From Clostridia bacterium (lineage in GTDB: Bacteria > Bacillota > Clostridia > TANB77 > CAG-508), in NCBI GenBank assembly GCA_022790975.1, contig JAAVYF010000043.1, positions 1 to 64,000 of the forward strand: DNA of 64,000 nucleotides, read 5' to 3'. The notes under the pieces are model-generated. The model worked only from the letters and a program-made list of their open reading frames with translations, made no database searches and was not told where the DNA came from. Position numbers and translations under genes: made by a program. Shown piece by piece: positions 15,275-25,995 of this stretch; within the stretch, counting starts at the first letter, position 1; each line of letters opens with the position of its first letter.

Positions 15275-17883
15275 ATGGATATTTCTAATTTTACAGATAA
15301 AGCTAGAGAAGTTCTTACTGGTAGTAGTACTTTAGCCATTCAAAATCAAAATGTTGAGATTACTTCATATCATTTGGTTAACCTTATGTTAGAGAAAAAA
15401 GATAATTTAATTTATCAATTACTTGTTAAAATGGATGTTGAAGTTGAAAGATTTAAACAGCTAAATTTAGATGAATTAAATGCACTTCCGCAGGTAAATC
15501 GGAACTAGTCCTATGAAATTTTCTAAAGATGTAGAAAAGGTACTTGAAGAAGCTGAAAGAACAGCTAGAAGTATGAAAGAGGACCATATTGCACCAGAGC
15601 ATTTATTTTTAGGAATTTTAGATTATGCTCCAGATAATTTAAGAAAATTATTTAAACTTTATCAAATAACAAAGCATAAATTTTTAAATGCTTTAAAGGA
15701 TGTAAATTCAAATGTAAAAGTGGAAGATGATGAAGAAGAAAAAACTGGAACTGATTTTGAACTTTTAGCTAAATTTGGAAAAAATTTAACAGAGCTTGCA
15801 AAAGAAAATAAATTAGAGCCAGTAATCGGTAGAGATGATGAAATTAGAAATGTTATTAGAATATTAACAAGAAAAACTAAAAATAATCCAGTTTTAATTG
15901 GAGAGCCTGGTGTTGGTAAAACTGCAATTGTTGAAGGATTAGCTCATAGAATAATAAGAGGAGATGTTCCAACAAGTTTAAAAGGAAAAACAATTTTTGA
16001 ATTGGATATGGGGCTTCTTATTGCAGGAGCTAAATATAGAGGTGAATTTGAAGAAAGACTTAAATCTATAATTCAAGAAATAGATAAAGCAGATGGAGAT
16101 ATTTTATTATTTATTGATGAAATTCACAATTTAGTTGGAGCTGGTAAAACAGATGGAGCAATGGATGCTAGTAATCTTTTAAAACCAAAACTTGCACGTC
16201 GGAGAACTTCATTGTATGGGTGCTACAACAATAGATGAGTATAGAGAATATATAGAAAAAGATCCAGCTCTTGCTCGTCGTTTTCAACAGGTTGCTGTTC
16301 CTGAACCAACTATAGAAGATGCAATAACAATTCTTCGTGGTATTCAAGAAAAATTTGAGATTTTCCATGGAGTTAAAATTCAAGACCAAGCTTTGGTTTC
16401 AGCAGTTACTTTATCTAATAGATATATAACAGATAGATTTTTACCAGATAAAGCAATAGACTTAATAGATGAAGCATGTAGTTTAATTAGAACTGAAATG
16501 GAATCTATGCCAGTAGAACTTGACCAAATTTCAAGAAAGATTATGCAATTAGAAGTTGAAGAAGCTGCACTTTCAAAAGATGATGATGAACAAGCAAGTA
16601 TTAGACTTGTAAAAATTCGTGAGCAACTAGTAAAACAACGTGAAGCTTTTCAAACTCAAAAAGCAAAATGGGATGTAGAAAAGAAAAATATTTCAAGAAT
16701 ACAAAAATTAAAAGCTAAAATTGATGAAGTAAATGCAGAAATTGAGCAAGCAGAGAGAAACTATGATTTAAATAAAGTTGCAGAACTTAGATATTCAACT
16801 TTACCAAATTTAAAACAAGTTTTATTACAAGAAGAAAAAGAAATTGAAAAAGAACAAGGAGGAAAAAGTTCATTACTTAGAAATAAAGTAACAGAAGAAG
16901 AAATTCAAAAAATAGTTTCTAAATGGACTGGAATTCCTGTAACAAGAATGGCTCAAGGAGAAAAACAAAAATTACTACATTTAGAAGATACACTTCATGA
17001 AAGTGTTGTTGGACAAGATGAAGCTGTTAAAAAAGTTTCAGAAGCTATTATTCGTTCAAGAGCAGGTATTGCAAATCCAAATAGACCAATAGGTTCATTT
17101 CTATTTTTAGGACCTACTGGTGTTGGTAAAACTGAACTTGCTAAAACTTTAGCGAGAAATTTATTTGACGATGAAAAAAATATGATAAGATTTGATATGT
17201 CTGAATATATGGAAAAGTTTAGTGTTACAAGATTAATTGGTGCACCTCCAGGATATGTAGGTTATGAAGAAGGTGGTCAGCTTACAGAAGCAGTTAGACA
17301 TAAGCCATATTGTGTTTTATTATTTGATGAAGTAGAAAAAGCTCACCCAGATGTATTTAATATTTTCCTTCAAATATTAGATGATGGTAGAGTTACAGAC
17401 TCACAAGGTAGAACTGTTGATTTTAAAAATACAATTATAATTTTAACATCTAATTTAGGTGCTCAAAAAATATTGGATAGTATTGCTAAAACTGGAGGAA
17501 TTACAGAAAGTACTAAAGAAGAAATAAGAACAATTTTAAAAACACAATTTAGACCAGAATTTTTAAATCGTCTTGATGAAACTATTTTCTTCCAAGCACT
17601 GGCAAAAGAGCAAGTATATAATATTGTAAGATTATTATTGGAAAGTTTAATAAAAAGGTTAGCAGAACAAGGAATTACAATGGAAGTGGGAGATGATGTT
17701 GTTAATTGGATTGTTGAAGTTGGATATGATATTAATTTTGGTGCAAGACCATTAAAAAGAGCTATTCAAGATGAAATTGAAACATTAGTTAGCCGTGCAA
17801 TTGTAGCAGATACAGTTAAGAAAAAAGATAGTATTAAAATTGTAGTAAATAAATCAAATGAATTAGAAATTGTTAAATTATAA
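15275..17883 (+). CDS. clpB: Disaggregase ClpB, with two +1 CGGA sites
   Basis: ClpB is a hexameric AAA+ chaperone that rescues aggregated proteins with DnaK. Joining the frames gives 868 residues: an N domain, AAA+ 1 (Walker A GEPGVGKT, Walker B LLFIDE), the long coiled-coil middle domain that distinguishes ClpB from ClpC (around [15 protein letters not shown]), and AAA+ 2 ([23 protein letters not shown]). Two extra C bases break the frame: 15500 (AAT C GGA ACT) and 16200 (CGT C GGA GAA). At the second, skipping C restores the invariant [13 protein letters not shown] motif. Each CGG falls in frame. The start has a gagagga ribosome site. No CtsR or CIRCE element was found. Confidence 0.95.
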
Positions 17884-18051
17884 AATAATAATTAGAATGT
17901 GTTATTTTATAAAATAAGAAATATAAAAAAATATATATAAAAAGTATTTTATAAAAATATAAGAATTTAAATAACAAATAAAGATGTTATAAAGTTTTAG
18001 GTAACTTTAAAACCTAAATATATTATTCTAAGGAGTTAAATAAAATAAGTA

Positions 18052-18576
18052 ATGGCAGAACCAATTGAAGTTATTGAGGCTAGACAAAAGACAAATGATA
18101 GAGAATTTTATTTAGAAAGAGTAAAAACAATGCCACTTCTTATTGAATGGGCAAATGAAGAAATACGTGATGATAAAGAAGTATTGCTTACAGCAGTAAA
18201 AATAGATGGTGGAGCACTAGAATTTGCAAGTGATAGATTAAAAGATGATAAAGATGTGTTATTAGAGGCTGTTTCACAAGCAGGGTGGACAGCATGTTAT
18301 GCAAGTGATAGATTAAAAGCAGATAAAGATGTTATGATATCAGCTGCCAAAAATGATGGTCAAGTATTATATTTTGCAAGTCAAGAATTAAGAGATGATA
18401 AAGAGGTTGTTTTAGTAGCAGTTAGTCAAAAGTCAATAATTTTAAAATATGCAAGTAATAGATTAAGAGCTGATAAAGATGTAGCAATAGCAGCGCTTAA
18501 TCAAAGTAAGAAATGTTTAGAATATATAGATGAAAAATTGCAAGAAGATGAAGATATAAAAAAATTATGTGAATGA
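18052..18576 (+). CDS. DUF4116 repeat protein
   Basis: A 174-residue protein made of about four repeats of the DUF4116 type, with the core pattern DDKEVLLxAVxxxGxALxFASDRLKxDK (for instance residues 44-72 and 69-97). These helical repeats occur in tandem in many bacterial and protist proteins; I know no established function. There is no signal peptide. The ribosome site aaggag is 16 bases from ATG, a long spacing, so translation may be weak or the start uncertain. It stands between clpB and an ABC transporter. Confidence 0.8.
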   Translation: MAEPIEVIEARQKTNDREFYLERVKTMPLLIEWANEEIRDDKEVLLTAVKIDGGALEFASDRLKDDKDVLLEAVSQAGWTACYASDRLKADKDVMISAAKNDGQVLYFASQELRDDKEVVLVAVSQKSIILKYASNRLRADKDVAIAALNQSKKCLEYIDEKLQEDEDIKKLCE

Positions 18577-18606
18577 TAAATTTTAAAAATTTAGAAAGGA
18601 AGTTTT

Positions 18607-19503
18607 ATGATAAAAATAACTAATGTTACCAAAAAATTTGAAAATAAAACTGTTTTAGAAAATTTGAATTGCAATATAAAAACAGGTTCTATTTATGGAT
18701 TAGTTGGAGCAAATGGTGCAGGAAAATCTACACTTTTAAGAATAATAACAGATGTTTATAAGCAAGATAGTGGCACTGTGGAAATAGATGGTGAAATTAG
18801 TAAAGATAATGAAAAAATAAAACAAAAATTGGTTTTTGTACCAGATGATTTATTCTTTTTTCCAAATTATAGTTTAACTGAAATGGCTAAGTTTTATAAG
18901 TCTATGTATAAAAACTTTGATATGGAAAATGTATTTAAATTAGCTGAAATTTTAAAATTAAATACTAAAGATAAAATACAAAGTTTTTCAAAAGGAATGA
19001 AAAGACAATGTGCTTTAATTTGTGCAATTTCAACTAATGCAGATTATATGTTTTTTGATGAAACCTTTGATGGTTTGGATCCAGTAGTTAGGAATCTTTT
19101 AAAAAATGTCATAAAAGCGCAAATGGAAAAAAAACAAACTACTATAATTATGACAAGTCATAATTTAAGAGAGCTTGAGGATATTTGTGATAATTTAGGA
19201 TTATTATATAAAGGTGGAATTTTATTTGAAAGTGATATAGATACACTTAAAACTAATATGTTTAAAGTTCAAATTTCACTAAATGGAGAATTTACAAAAG
19301 AATCGTTTAAATCTATTGAAATAATGAGCTTTAAGAAAGTTGGAAGTGTAGCAACAATTATAATAAAAGGTAATAAAGAACAAGCAGAAAAAGTTTTAAA
19401 AAGTTTAAATCCAGTTGTATTAGATTTTTTACCATTGACACTAGAAGAGGTATTTATTTATGAAATGGAGGTGCTTGGTTATGAGTTTAATAACATCATT
19501 TAA
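18607..19503 (+). CDS. ABC transporter ATP-binding protein
   Basis: The 298-residue ATPase half of an ABC exporter. Walker A GANGAGKST (residues 36-44), Q/D-loop region VFVPDD, ABC signature FSKGMKRQ near 134, Walker B YMFFDETFDGLD near 155 and the switch His in MTSHNL near 182. The C-terminal 70 residues resemble the accessory domain of YtrB-like transporters linked to cell-envelope stress. The stop overlaps the start of the permease gene by 23 bases, indicating translational coupling. No GntR repressor lies upstream, unlike many ytr operons. ATG follows gaaaggaag. Confidence 0.9.
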   Translation: MIKITNVTKKFENKTVLENLNCNIKTGSIYGLVGANGAGKSTLLRIITDVYKQDSGTVEIDGEISKDNEKIKQKLVFVPDDLFFFPNYSLTEMAKFYKSMYKNFDMENVFKLAEILKLNTKDKIQSFSKGMKRQCALICAISTNADYMFFDETFDGLDPVVRNLLKNVIKAQMEKKQTTIIMTSHNLRELEDICDNLGLLYKGGILFESDIDTLKTNMFKVQISLNGEFTKESFKSIEIMSFKKVGSVATIIIKGNKEQAEKVLKSLNPVVLDFLPLTLEEVFIYEMEVLGYEFNNII

Positions 19504-21208
19504 TAAGAACTTTTTAAAAGAGAATTTAAAAAAATCTAAAGGACCTGTAATATTTTCTCTTATTATAATTCCGCTTATAACGGCTCTTATAATGATTATG
19601 GGATATAAAGATTATAGCTTAGTAAAAGTTTTTTCATGGAAAGATTGTTCTACTTTAAATCTTATACTTATGTATATATTACCTTTTGTATTTTCTAATA
19701 TACTGTTTGGTTTCGTATATAAGAGAAAGAGTACAGATTTTATAAATTCAATGCCAGTAAATAAAAAAACAATTTTTATTACTAATACAATTGGTGGAAT
19801 ACTATTAATTACTATAATTCAAGTTCTTGTAGCAATTATTTTATTAATTTGTAATAGTATATTAAATAGTGTAGTAATATTACCACAAGTAATATTAGAT
19901 ATGTTTATAATGATGTGGATGTCATATGTTTTTGTATTTACTGCTACAAACCTAGCAATGACAATTTCAGGAACATTAATGACTCAAGTGGTAATTACTG
20001 CTTTAATTTTATTTTTAGTTCCGATTTGTGCTGATTGTATAGATTCGTTTAATTCTTCTAAATTATCAAATAATATGTTTTATAATGAATTTTCTATTAT
20101 AGATGGTGATAAAGAAGTTTATATAGAGAAAATAAATCATTTAAAAAATTATACTATACCATATAAAATAATAAAATATATTGGTTATAAAAATATTTAT
20201 TCTAATATAACAGTTGTAAAAATGGCTGTATTGAGTATAATTTATTTTATAATTGGTTTACAGTTATTTAAAAGAAGAAAAATGGAAAATTGTGAAGAAT
20301 CTTTTATAAGTTTAAAAGAACATTTAATTTTAAAAACAATTACTTTAATACCAATACTTATGTTAGCTAATATTGAAGATTCCATTAGTTTATCAATTGT
20401 AACAGTTGTACTTCTTGCTTTATATTATTTTATTTATGATCTTATTATAAGAAAAAAAGTTCCTTTAAAAATTTCTTTGGTATGTTTTATTAGTAGTATT
20501 ATTTTTTTACAAATAGGAATTACTGGAATAAATATAGCATTTTCTAATTTTAATGAAAATACTATAAATTTAGAAGATATAGAATCTGTATCTTTTGGTA
20601 AAACAAATAATACACCAATTTCATCATTTGTTTCTATTTACTATAACAATAAATATTTCTTAAATGGCGAAATTTATTTTAAAGATGATGATTTAATAAA
20701 AGATATTGTATACAAAAATTATGAATATAATAAAGAGTATGATGAATATAATAACAATTATCAATATGATGATATATATAATACTAAGAGTACTTATAAT
20801 TATTCAGATGATAGCATAAAATATATTCAAGTTAATTTTAAATTAAAGTCTGGAAAAATATATTCAGGAAATCTATGCTTTTCTGTAAAAGAACTTAATA
20901 ATATAAAAAACAAAATTTGTTTAGATGAAAATTACTTTAATACTTTAAAGAAATATATTACAGAACCAGGAATAATTATAATTAATTCAAAATTACTTAA
21001 TAATAAAGATACTAATAAAATAAACAAAATATTAAAAGATGAAATTAATAAAGATAATATATTTGAATTAGATAGCCAAACTAGTTCTGATTTTATAAAA
21101 AAATGCTCTTATATTAATCATGAAATAAAAACATATTATATACCAATAGATATTTCAGATGAAATTGAGAGTATCATTTCAAAATACCAAAGAACAAGAA
21201 TTGAATAA
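19481..21208 (+). CDS. ABC transporter permease, ABC-2 type
   Basis: A 575-residue membrane partner of the preceding ATPase. ATG 19481 (MSLITSFNKNF) is the likely start because ggaggtg lies 9 bases upstream; this overlaps the ATPase gene by 23 bases. Six or more membrane spans are visible between residues 20 and 360, followed by a large hydrophilic extracytoplasmic domain of about 200 residues rich in Tyr, Asn and Asp. Such large domains occur in permeases of peptide-antibiotic or envelope-stress exporters, but the substrate cannot be inferred. A hairpin terminator follows directly. Confidence 0.85.
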   Translation: MSLITSFNKNFLKENLKKSKGPVIFSLIIIPLITALIMIMGYKDYSLVKVFSWKDCSTLNLILMYILPFVFSNILFGFVYKRKSTDFINSMPVNKKTIFITNTIGGILLITIIQVLVAIILLICNSILNSVVILPQVILDMFIMMWMSYVFVFTATNLAMTISGTLMTQVVITALILFLVPICADCIDSFNSSKLSNNMFYNEFSIIDGDKEVYIEKINHLKNYTIPYKIIKYIGYKNIYSNITVVKMAVLSIIYFIIGLQLFKRRKMENCEESFISLKEHLILKTITLIPILMLANIEDSISLSIVTVVLLALYYFIYDLIIRKKVPLKISLVCFISSIIFLQIGITGINIAFSNFNENTINLEDIESVSFGKTNNTPISSFVSIYYNNKYFLNGEIYFKDDDLIKDIVYKNYEYNKEYDEYNNNYQYDDIYNTKSTYNYSDDSIKYIQVNFKLKSGKIYSGNLCFSVKELNNIKNKICLDENYFNTLKKYITEPGIIIINSKLLNNKDTNKINKILKDEINKDNIFELDSQTSSDFIKKCSYINHEIKTYYIPIDISDEIESIISKYQRTRIE

Positions 21209-21235
21209 AAAACATAATAATATTATTATGTTTTA
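21209..21235 (+). terminator. Terminator after the ABC operon
   Basis: Hairpin aaaacataataa / ttattatgtttt directly after the permease stop. Confidence 0.75.
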
Positions 21236-21389
21236 TTAAATTAATTTTTTATGAATTATTAAATAGTGTTTATTATTAAATAAAATATAAAAATATATTA
21301 CAAATTAATAATAAAAATTAGCATATTTTAAGAAATTCCGAATATATACTATTAAAACAATTAAGTAGGGATAGGAGGAGTTTCTTTTT

Positions 21390-21653
21390 ATGCGTTTTAA
21401 AAGAAAAGCTATGGAATTATTAGAGATGCCTCGCGAAATAGTAAGTGAGGTTCCGAAAATTACTGTTACAGGTTTTGATGAAGTTATTATAGAAAATTTT
21501 AAGGGGATTTTAGAATATGAAGAGTTTTTTGTAAGAATTAGTACTTATATTGGAAATGTTTCAATAAATGGATTTAATATGAAACTTACTCAAATGAATG
21601 AAGAAGATATTTTAGTAAAAGGAAAAATTGAAAATATATCTTTTGAAAAATAA
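21390..21653 (+). CDS. yqfC: Sporulation protein YqfC
   Basis: An 87-residue YabP/YqfC family protein, normally made in the mother cell and encoded directly before yqfD. The characteristic pattern is PKITVTGFDEVIIENFKGIL, then VRISTYIGNVSINGFNMKLT. In the related YabP the protein is needed for spore coat or cortex formation. Strong ribosome site (ataggagg) with an eight-base spacer. Operon order with yqfD confirms the identity. Confidence 0.88.
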   Translation: MRFKRKAMELLEMPREIVSEVPKITVTGFDEVIIENFKGILEYEEFFVRISTYIGNVSINGFNMKLTQMNEEDILVKGKIENISFEK

Positions 21654-21794
21654 ATAGATTAAATGAGTATAAATATTTAAATCAAAAAAGATGTTAGTTT
21701 GAAAGAAATAAAAATATTTCATTAATATTTGTACAAAAAATGCTAGTTATAAAATGTAAATAAAAAATTTAGAGTGAAGGGAATGAAGTTTTTT

Positions 21795-22986
21795 ATGAAA
21801 TTTTTAAAAATATTGTATTTATATATTTTTGGATATGTAGATGTTAGAATAGAAGGTTTTTTTACTGAAAGATTTGTAAATATGTGTTTTGCTAAAGGTA
21901 TTTTTTTGTGGAAACTTTCTAGAAAATCTAGTATTCAAATTGAAGCTAGAATTAGTATATCTGATTTTAAGAAACTTCATAAAATAGCTAAAAAAACAAA
22001 ATGTAAAGTAGCAATTTCTTCAAAGAAAGGACTACCATTTTTGTTACATAAGTATAAAAAGAGAAAAATTTTTGCAATTACCTTATTGGTAGTTGCAATT
22101 TTAATTTTTGGACTAACTAGGTTTGTATGGAATATTGATATTTTATGTGATAATCCAGAAATTTCTAAAGATATTTTGAGAATTTTAAGCGAAACTGGAA
22201 TAAAAGAAGGAACAGCTACATCTAAAATTGATACTCAAAAAGCAATAAATGCGATATGTTTAGCACGTGAAGACATATCGTGGGTTCGGAATAAAAATAT
22301 TAGGTACAAATGTTATTGTTAGTATAGAAATGGCAACAGATAAACCAGAGATAATAGATTCATCAGTGGTTTGTGACATTGTTTCTGATAAAGAGGCTGT
22401 AATTACAAAGGTTACAACATTAAATGGAACTGCTAAAGTTCAAGTAGGAGATACTGTAAAGCCTGGGGATACTTTAGTTCAAGGGATTGTAGAAGGAAAA
22501 TATACAGAACCTAGATATGTTCATGCAAATGCAGTTATAACAGCTAAAGTTTGGTACACTAAAGATGCAGAAAGGAAGCTTGTACAAGAGTATTATGAAA
22601 CTACAGAAAATACATATAACAATTTTGCAATAAAAATAAATAATTTTAAAATAAATTTTAATAAAAGTCTTCCAAAATTTAAAAAGTATGATACAATAGA
22701 AACGAATAAAAAAATAAAATTATTTTCAAATTTCTATATTCCGGTCGAATTTGTAAAGACCACATATACAGAGAAAAATTTGAAGTATAAAGAATATACA
22801 ATAGAAGAACTTTCTAACGAATTGCAAGAAGAATTAAAAAATGAATTGCTAGATGAAAACAATATTTCAGAAGAAAATTTAATTGATGTTATATATGACT
22901 TTGAACCTACGGCAGATGGAATTAGGGGGAAAGTAACATGTGTAACAGAAGAGGAAATAGGAATGAAGAAGCAATTAGTTTATTAA
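21795..22986 (+). CDS. yqfD: Sporulation membrane protein YqfD, with one +1 CGGA site
   Basis: YqfD is a mother-cell sporulation membrane protein of unknown biochemical role. The joined product of about 396 residues has a short N-terminal domain, a membrane span near residues 92-112 (the IFAITLLVVAILIFGL segment) and a large extracytoplasmic domain. The frame breaks at one extra C (22287, GTT C GGA ATA); skipping it gives DISWVGIKILGTNV, matching the family's IGVxxxGTxV motif. I chose ATG 21795 because aaggga lies about ten bases upstream; GTG 21774 and ATG 21783 are alternatives. Follows yqfC. Confidence 0.9.
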
Positions 22987-23002
22987 GAAAGGAAGGAAAC
23001 GA

Positions 23003-24190
23003 ATGGAAGAAAGAAGTCTAAAAGTAATACCACAAAACACAACTTTTTTTAGCAAAATTTCTAGTACTTTAAGTAAGTTGCTTACTCCAACAAAACTTGG
23101 AATAAATGGAATGTTAATTTCTATGAAAAGAAATAATGTTATTAAGTATTATGAAGCTTATAAAAAATTAGAAACATCAAATGATGTTGCCAAAAAAGAG
23201 TCTGCATCAAATAGATATGAAGAAAGTTATACATTATATTTAGAATCAATAGATAAATTTATTATGGATTCAGTATATAAAAAAGTAAAAAATGGTTCTG
23301 CATCAGTTTATGAAAGAGATGCACTATCTAGTTATTATAATATTGTTCATTTAAAAGAAACAGAATATTTAGAGTATAAATATAGAAAGCAAAAATTTCT
23401 AATAGAATTAGATTTTGAAACATTTAAAGAATCAGGAAAAGAGAAATTTGTAGAAAAATATAAATCTTTATATATTGAAAAAATGGATCTTTTATATAAA
23501 GGCATTTTAAAAAATTATTCTGTAAAACTTGCAGATGGTTTAAGAACTCATGGAACTGGTTTAGTAAATTTATATAAAAATATATTTGAAACACTTGAAG
23601 AATACATAAAAAAAGTTTTACCAATTAAATTAGAAATAGATAAAGAAAATGAAAATTATGCGAGTATTTTAGCCGGATATGAAGAATATGAAAAATTTAG
23701 TGTAGGAAAACTTGATGAAAAAGAATATTTAGAAAAAAACATGATTTTATTAGGACTAAGTAGAGTTTTATTTACACATAGTTTACCATTAGTAGCAGCA
23801 GAGCAATGTTATAATAAATTGCTAAAAGACGTTAGAAATTTAATTGTAACATCAAAAAATGCAAATAAAAAAGAAGAAACATATCAAATGCTTATAAAAC
23901 TTATAGAAGATTATAATGTTAAACTTTTATCAACTAAAGTTTATTGGGATAATAGTGATGAAAGAGAAAGTTATAAGAAATTTTGGTCAAAATATAGTAA
24001 ATCCAAAGATAATGAAGAAAAAGAAATTTTATTTCTAAAAAGAGAACTTAGTCAAATTGACATGAGCAATAAAAATAATATTGAATTAAGAAAATTTTAT
24101 AAATCAAAGCTTGTGGAATTTGGTGTTATGAAGAATTTTAAAAATTCTTGTATAACAGGTGAAGCTTCAAGATATAAGAAAGTGAAATAG
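23003..24190 (+). CDS. Helical protein of unknown function within the yqfD-ybeY block
   Basis: I do not recognise this 395-residue protein. It is soluble, almost wholly alpha-helical and rich in Lys, Glu and Tyr, with no signal peptide and no nucleotide-binding motif. It occupies the position where phoH and yqfF usually stand in this conserved block, but neither a PhoH P-loop nor the HD motif of YqfF is present, so it is a replacement and not a homolog as far as I can see. The ribosome site ggaagg precedes ATG, 16 bases after the yqfD stop, so it probably belongs to the yqfCD operon and might be sporulation-related. Confidence 0.7.
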   Translation: MEERSLKVIPQNTTFFSKISSTLSKLLTPTKLGINGMLISMKRNNVIKYYEAYKKLETSNDVAKKESASNRYEESYTLYLESIDKFIMDSVYKKVKNGSASVYERDALSSYYNIVHLKETEYLEYKYRKQKFLIELDFETFKESGKEKFVEKYKSLYIEKMDLLYKGILKNYSVKLADGLRTHGTGLVNLYKNIFETLEEYIKKVLPIKLEIDKENENYASILAGYEEYEKFSVGKLDEKEYLEKNMILLGLSRVLFTHSLPLVAAEQCYNKLLKDVRNLIVTSKNANKKEETYQMLIKLIEDYNVKLLSTKVYWDNSDERESYKKFWSKYSKSKDNEEKEILFLKRELSQIDMSNKNNIELRKFYKSKLVEFGVMKNFKNSCITGEASRYKKVK

Positions 24191-24283
24191 TTTTTTGTTT
24201 AAAAGAATGAAAAGATAGAATTATTTTTTGCGTAAAGAAAAATAAAAAATAAAGTGGTTTTGACATAAGATAAAATAAAAAGT

Positions 24284-24310
24284 AATAAGGTATGTTTTTC
24301 ATACCTTATT
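24284..24310 (+). terminator. Terminator after the yqfCD operon
   Basis: Stem aataaggtatg / cataccttatt with a five-base loop, 94 bases after the preceding stop. Confidence 0.75.
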
Positions 24311-24414
24311 ATATTAAAATAAATTTGATATTAATTTTAGTGAATTTAAGGAGAAAGGGATAATCAATTAAATAAATTGATATTTTTTATGTAATTGATT
24401 ATATTAGATAAGAA

Positions 24415-24882
24415 ATGAATTTAGTAGAGGTTGAATTTTTAGATATTGAAGAAAATGAAGAATGTATTAAACTTATTGAACGAGTTGCTAATAAATGCTT
24501 TGAAATTCAAAACTTACTTTCAAAAAATTTATATCTTAGTGTTATTTTAACAAATCCTGAAAATATTAGAAGAATAAATAAAGAATATAGACAAGTTGAT
24601 AAAGAAACTGATGTGCTTTCATTTCCTATGTTTGAAAAGGACGAGCTAAGCTTAATTACAGGAAATCATAGAGAACCTTTAGGAGATATAATGATTTCTA
24701 TTCAAAGAGTTAAAGAACAAGCAAAAGAATATGGACACAGTTTTGAACGTGAACTTGCATATATGATTGTTCATGGATTTTATCATTTAATGGGATATGA
24801 TCATATAACAGATGAAGAAAAAGAAATTATGAGAGAAAAAGAAGAAGAGGTTTTAGAACTTCTTAATATTACTAGAAAATAA
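24415..24882 (+). CDS. ybeY: Endoribonuclease YbeY (rRNA maturation)
   Basis: YbeY is a zinc-dependent RNase involved in 16S rRNA 3' maturation and ribosome quality control. The metal motif HGFYHLMGYDH (H-x3-H-x5-H) is intact near residue 121, and the preceding strands include REPLGDIMIS. The length (155) is typical. The upstream region has only a poor ribosome site before ATG. It is followed by era, as in most Bacillota. Confidence 0.94.
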   Translation: MNLVEVEFLDIEENEECIKLIERVANKCFEIQNLLSKNLYLSVILTNPENIRRINKEYRQVDKETDVLSFPMFEKDELSLITGNHREPLGDIMISIQRVKEQAKEYGHSFERELAYMIVHGFYHLMGYDHITDEEKEIMREKEEEVLELLNITRK

Positions 24883-25041
24883 AATTTTGATATTTTATTT
24901 AAGTAGTATAATTTAATGTTATATATAAGTTTTATATCTAAAATTTATAATCAATACTTGTGATTAAATTATATATAAATAAAATAATAATATAAGTAAC
25001 ATAAAGTATTAAAAAAGAATATTATAGAATGTGGAGAATAT

Positions 25042-25947
25042 ATGGAAAATTTCAAATCAGGATTTGTAAGTTTAATTGGAAAAACAAATGCAGGAAAATC
25101 TACTCTTTTAAATAGTCTAATTAATGAAAAGGTTGCAATTACAACACCAAAAACACAGACTACTCGTACTGCTATAAAAGCAATAATAAATAATAAAAAT
25201 TCCCAAATAATAATTACAGATACTCCCGGAATTCACAAAGGAAATAGTAAATTAAGTAAAGTAATGTATGATACTGCATTTTCAATGATAAATGAAGTAG
25301 ATTGTGTATTATTTTTAGTAGATGGAACAGAAAAAGATATATCTAATGAAAATATACAAATATTAGAAAAAATAAAAAGTAGTAAAATAAGAACTATTTT
25401 AATTATTAATAAAATGGATTTAATATCTAAAGAAAAACTTTTAAAAATAATAGAAAGTTATAAAGATGAATATGATTTTGAATCAATTATTCCAATTTCA
25501 GCATTAAAATCAGATGGAGTTGAATTAGTAATAAAAGAAATAGAAAAAATATTACCAATTGGACCAAAATATTATGAAGATGATGAATATACAGACCAAA
25601 CAATGAGAGAATTAGCATCTGAAGTTATTAGAGAAAAAGCACTAAAACTTCTTAATGAAGAAGTACCACATGGAATTTATGTTGATATAGAAAAATTTGA
25701 ATCTAATGTTAAAAAATCTGGAAAAGATATTTATCATATAGAAGCAACTATTTATTGTTTAAGAGAATCTCATAAAGGTATTATAATAGGAAAAGGTGGA
25801 CAAATGTTAAAACGTATTTCAACTTATTCTAGACAAGATTTAGAAAAAATGTTTGATACAAAAGTCAATCTTAGAGTTTGGGTAAAAGTTAAAGAAGATT
25901 GGATAAATAATGAAGGATTAGTTAATAGAAAGTTCAAATTGAAATAG
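25042..25947 (+). CDS. era: GTPase Era
   Basis: Era binds the 3' end of 16S rRNA and assists 30S assembly. GTPase motifs: G1 GKTNAGKST (the usual GRPNVGKS is altered to GKTNAGKS), G3 DTPGIH, G4 NKMD, and the C-terminal KH domain with KGIIIGKGGQMLKRI. The length is 301 residues. The start follows gtggagaatat. Operon position between ybeY and yqzL-recO is conserved. Confidence 0.95.
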   Translation: MENFKSGFVSLIGKTNAGKSTLLNSLINEKVAITTPKTQTTRTAIKAIINNKNSQIIITDTPGIHKGNSKLSKVMYDTAFSMINEVDCVLFLVDGTEKDISNENIQILEKIKSSKIRTILIINKMDLISKEKLLKIIESYKDEYDFESIIPISALKSDGVELVIKEIEKILPIGPKYYEDDEYTDQTMRELASEVIREKALKLLNEEVPHGIYVDIEKFESNVKKSGKDIYHIEATIYCLRESHKGIIIGKGGQMLKRISTYSRQDLEKMFDTKVNLRVWVKVKEDWINNEGLVNRKFKLK

Positions 25948-25995
25948 TATAATCTAAAAATAATTACAAATAATAATCGTAGGAAGTGAATGAAT

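Noticed and set aside
15275..17883. ClpC or ClpA instead of ClpB
   Set aside because: The long coiled-coil middle domain between the two AAA+ modules is of ClpB type, and there is no UvrB/C motif.
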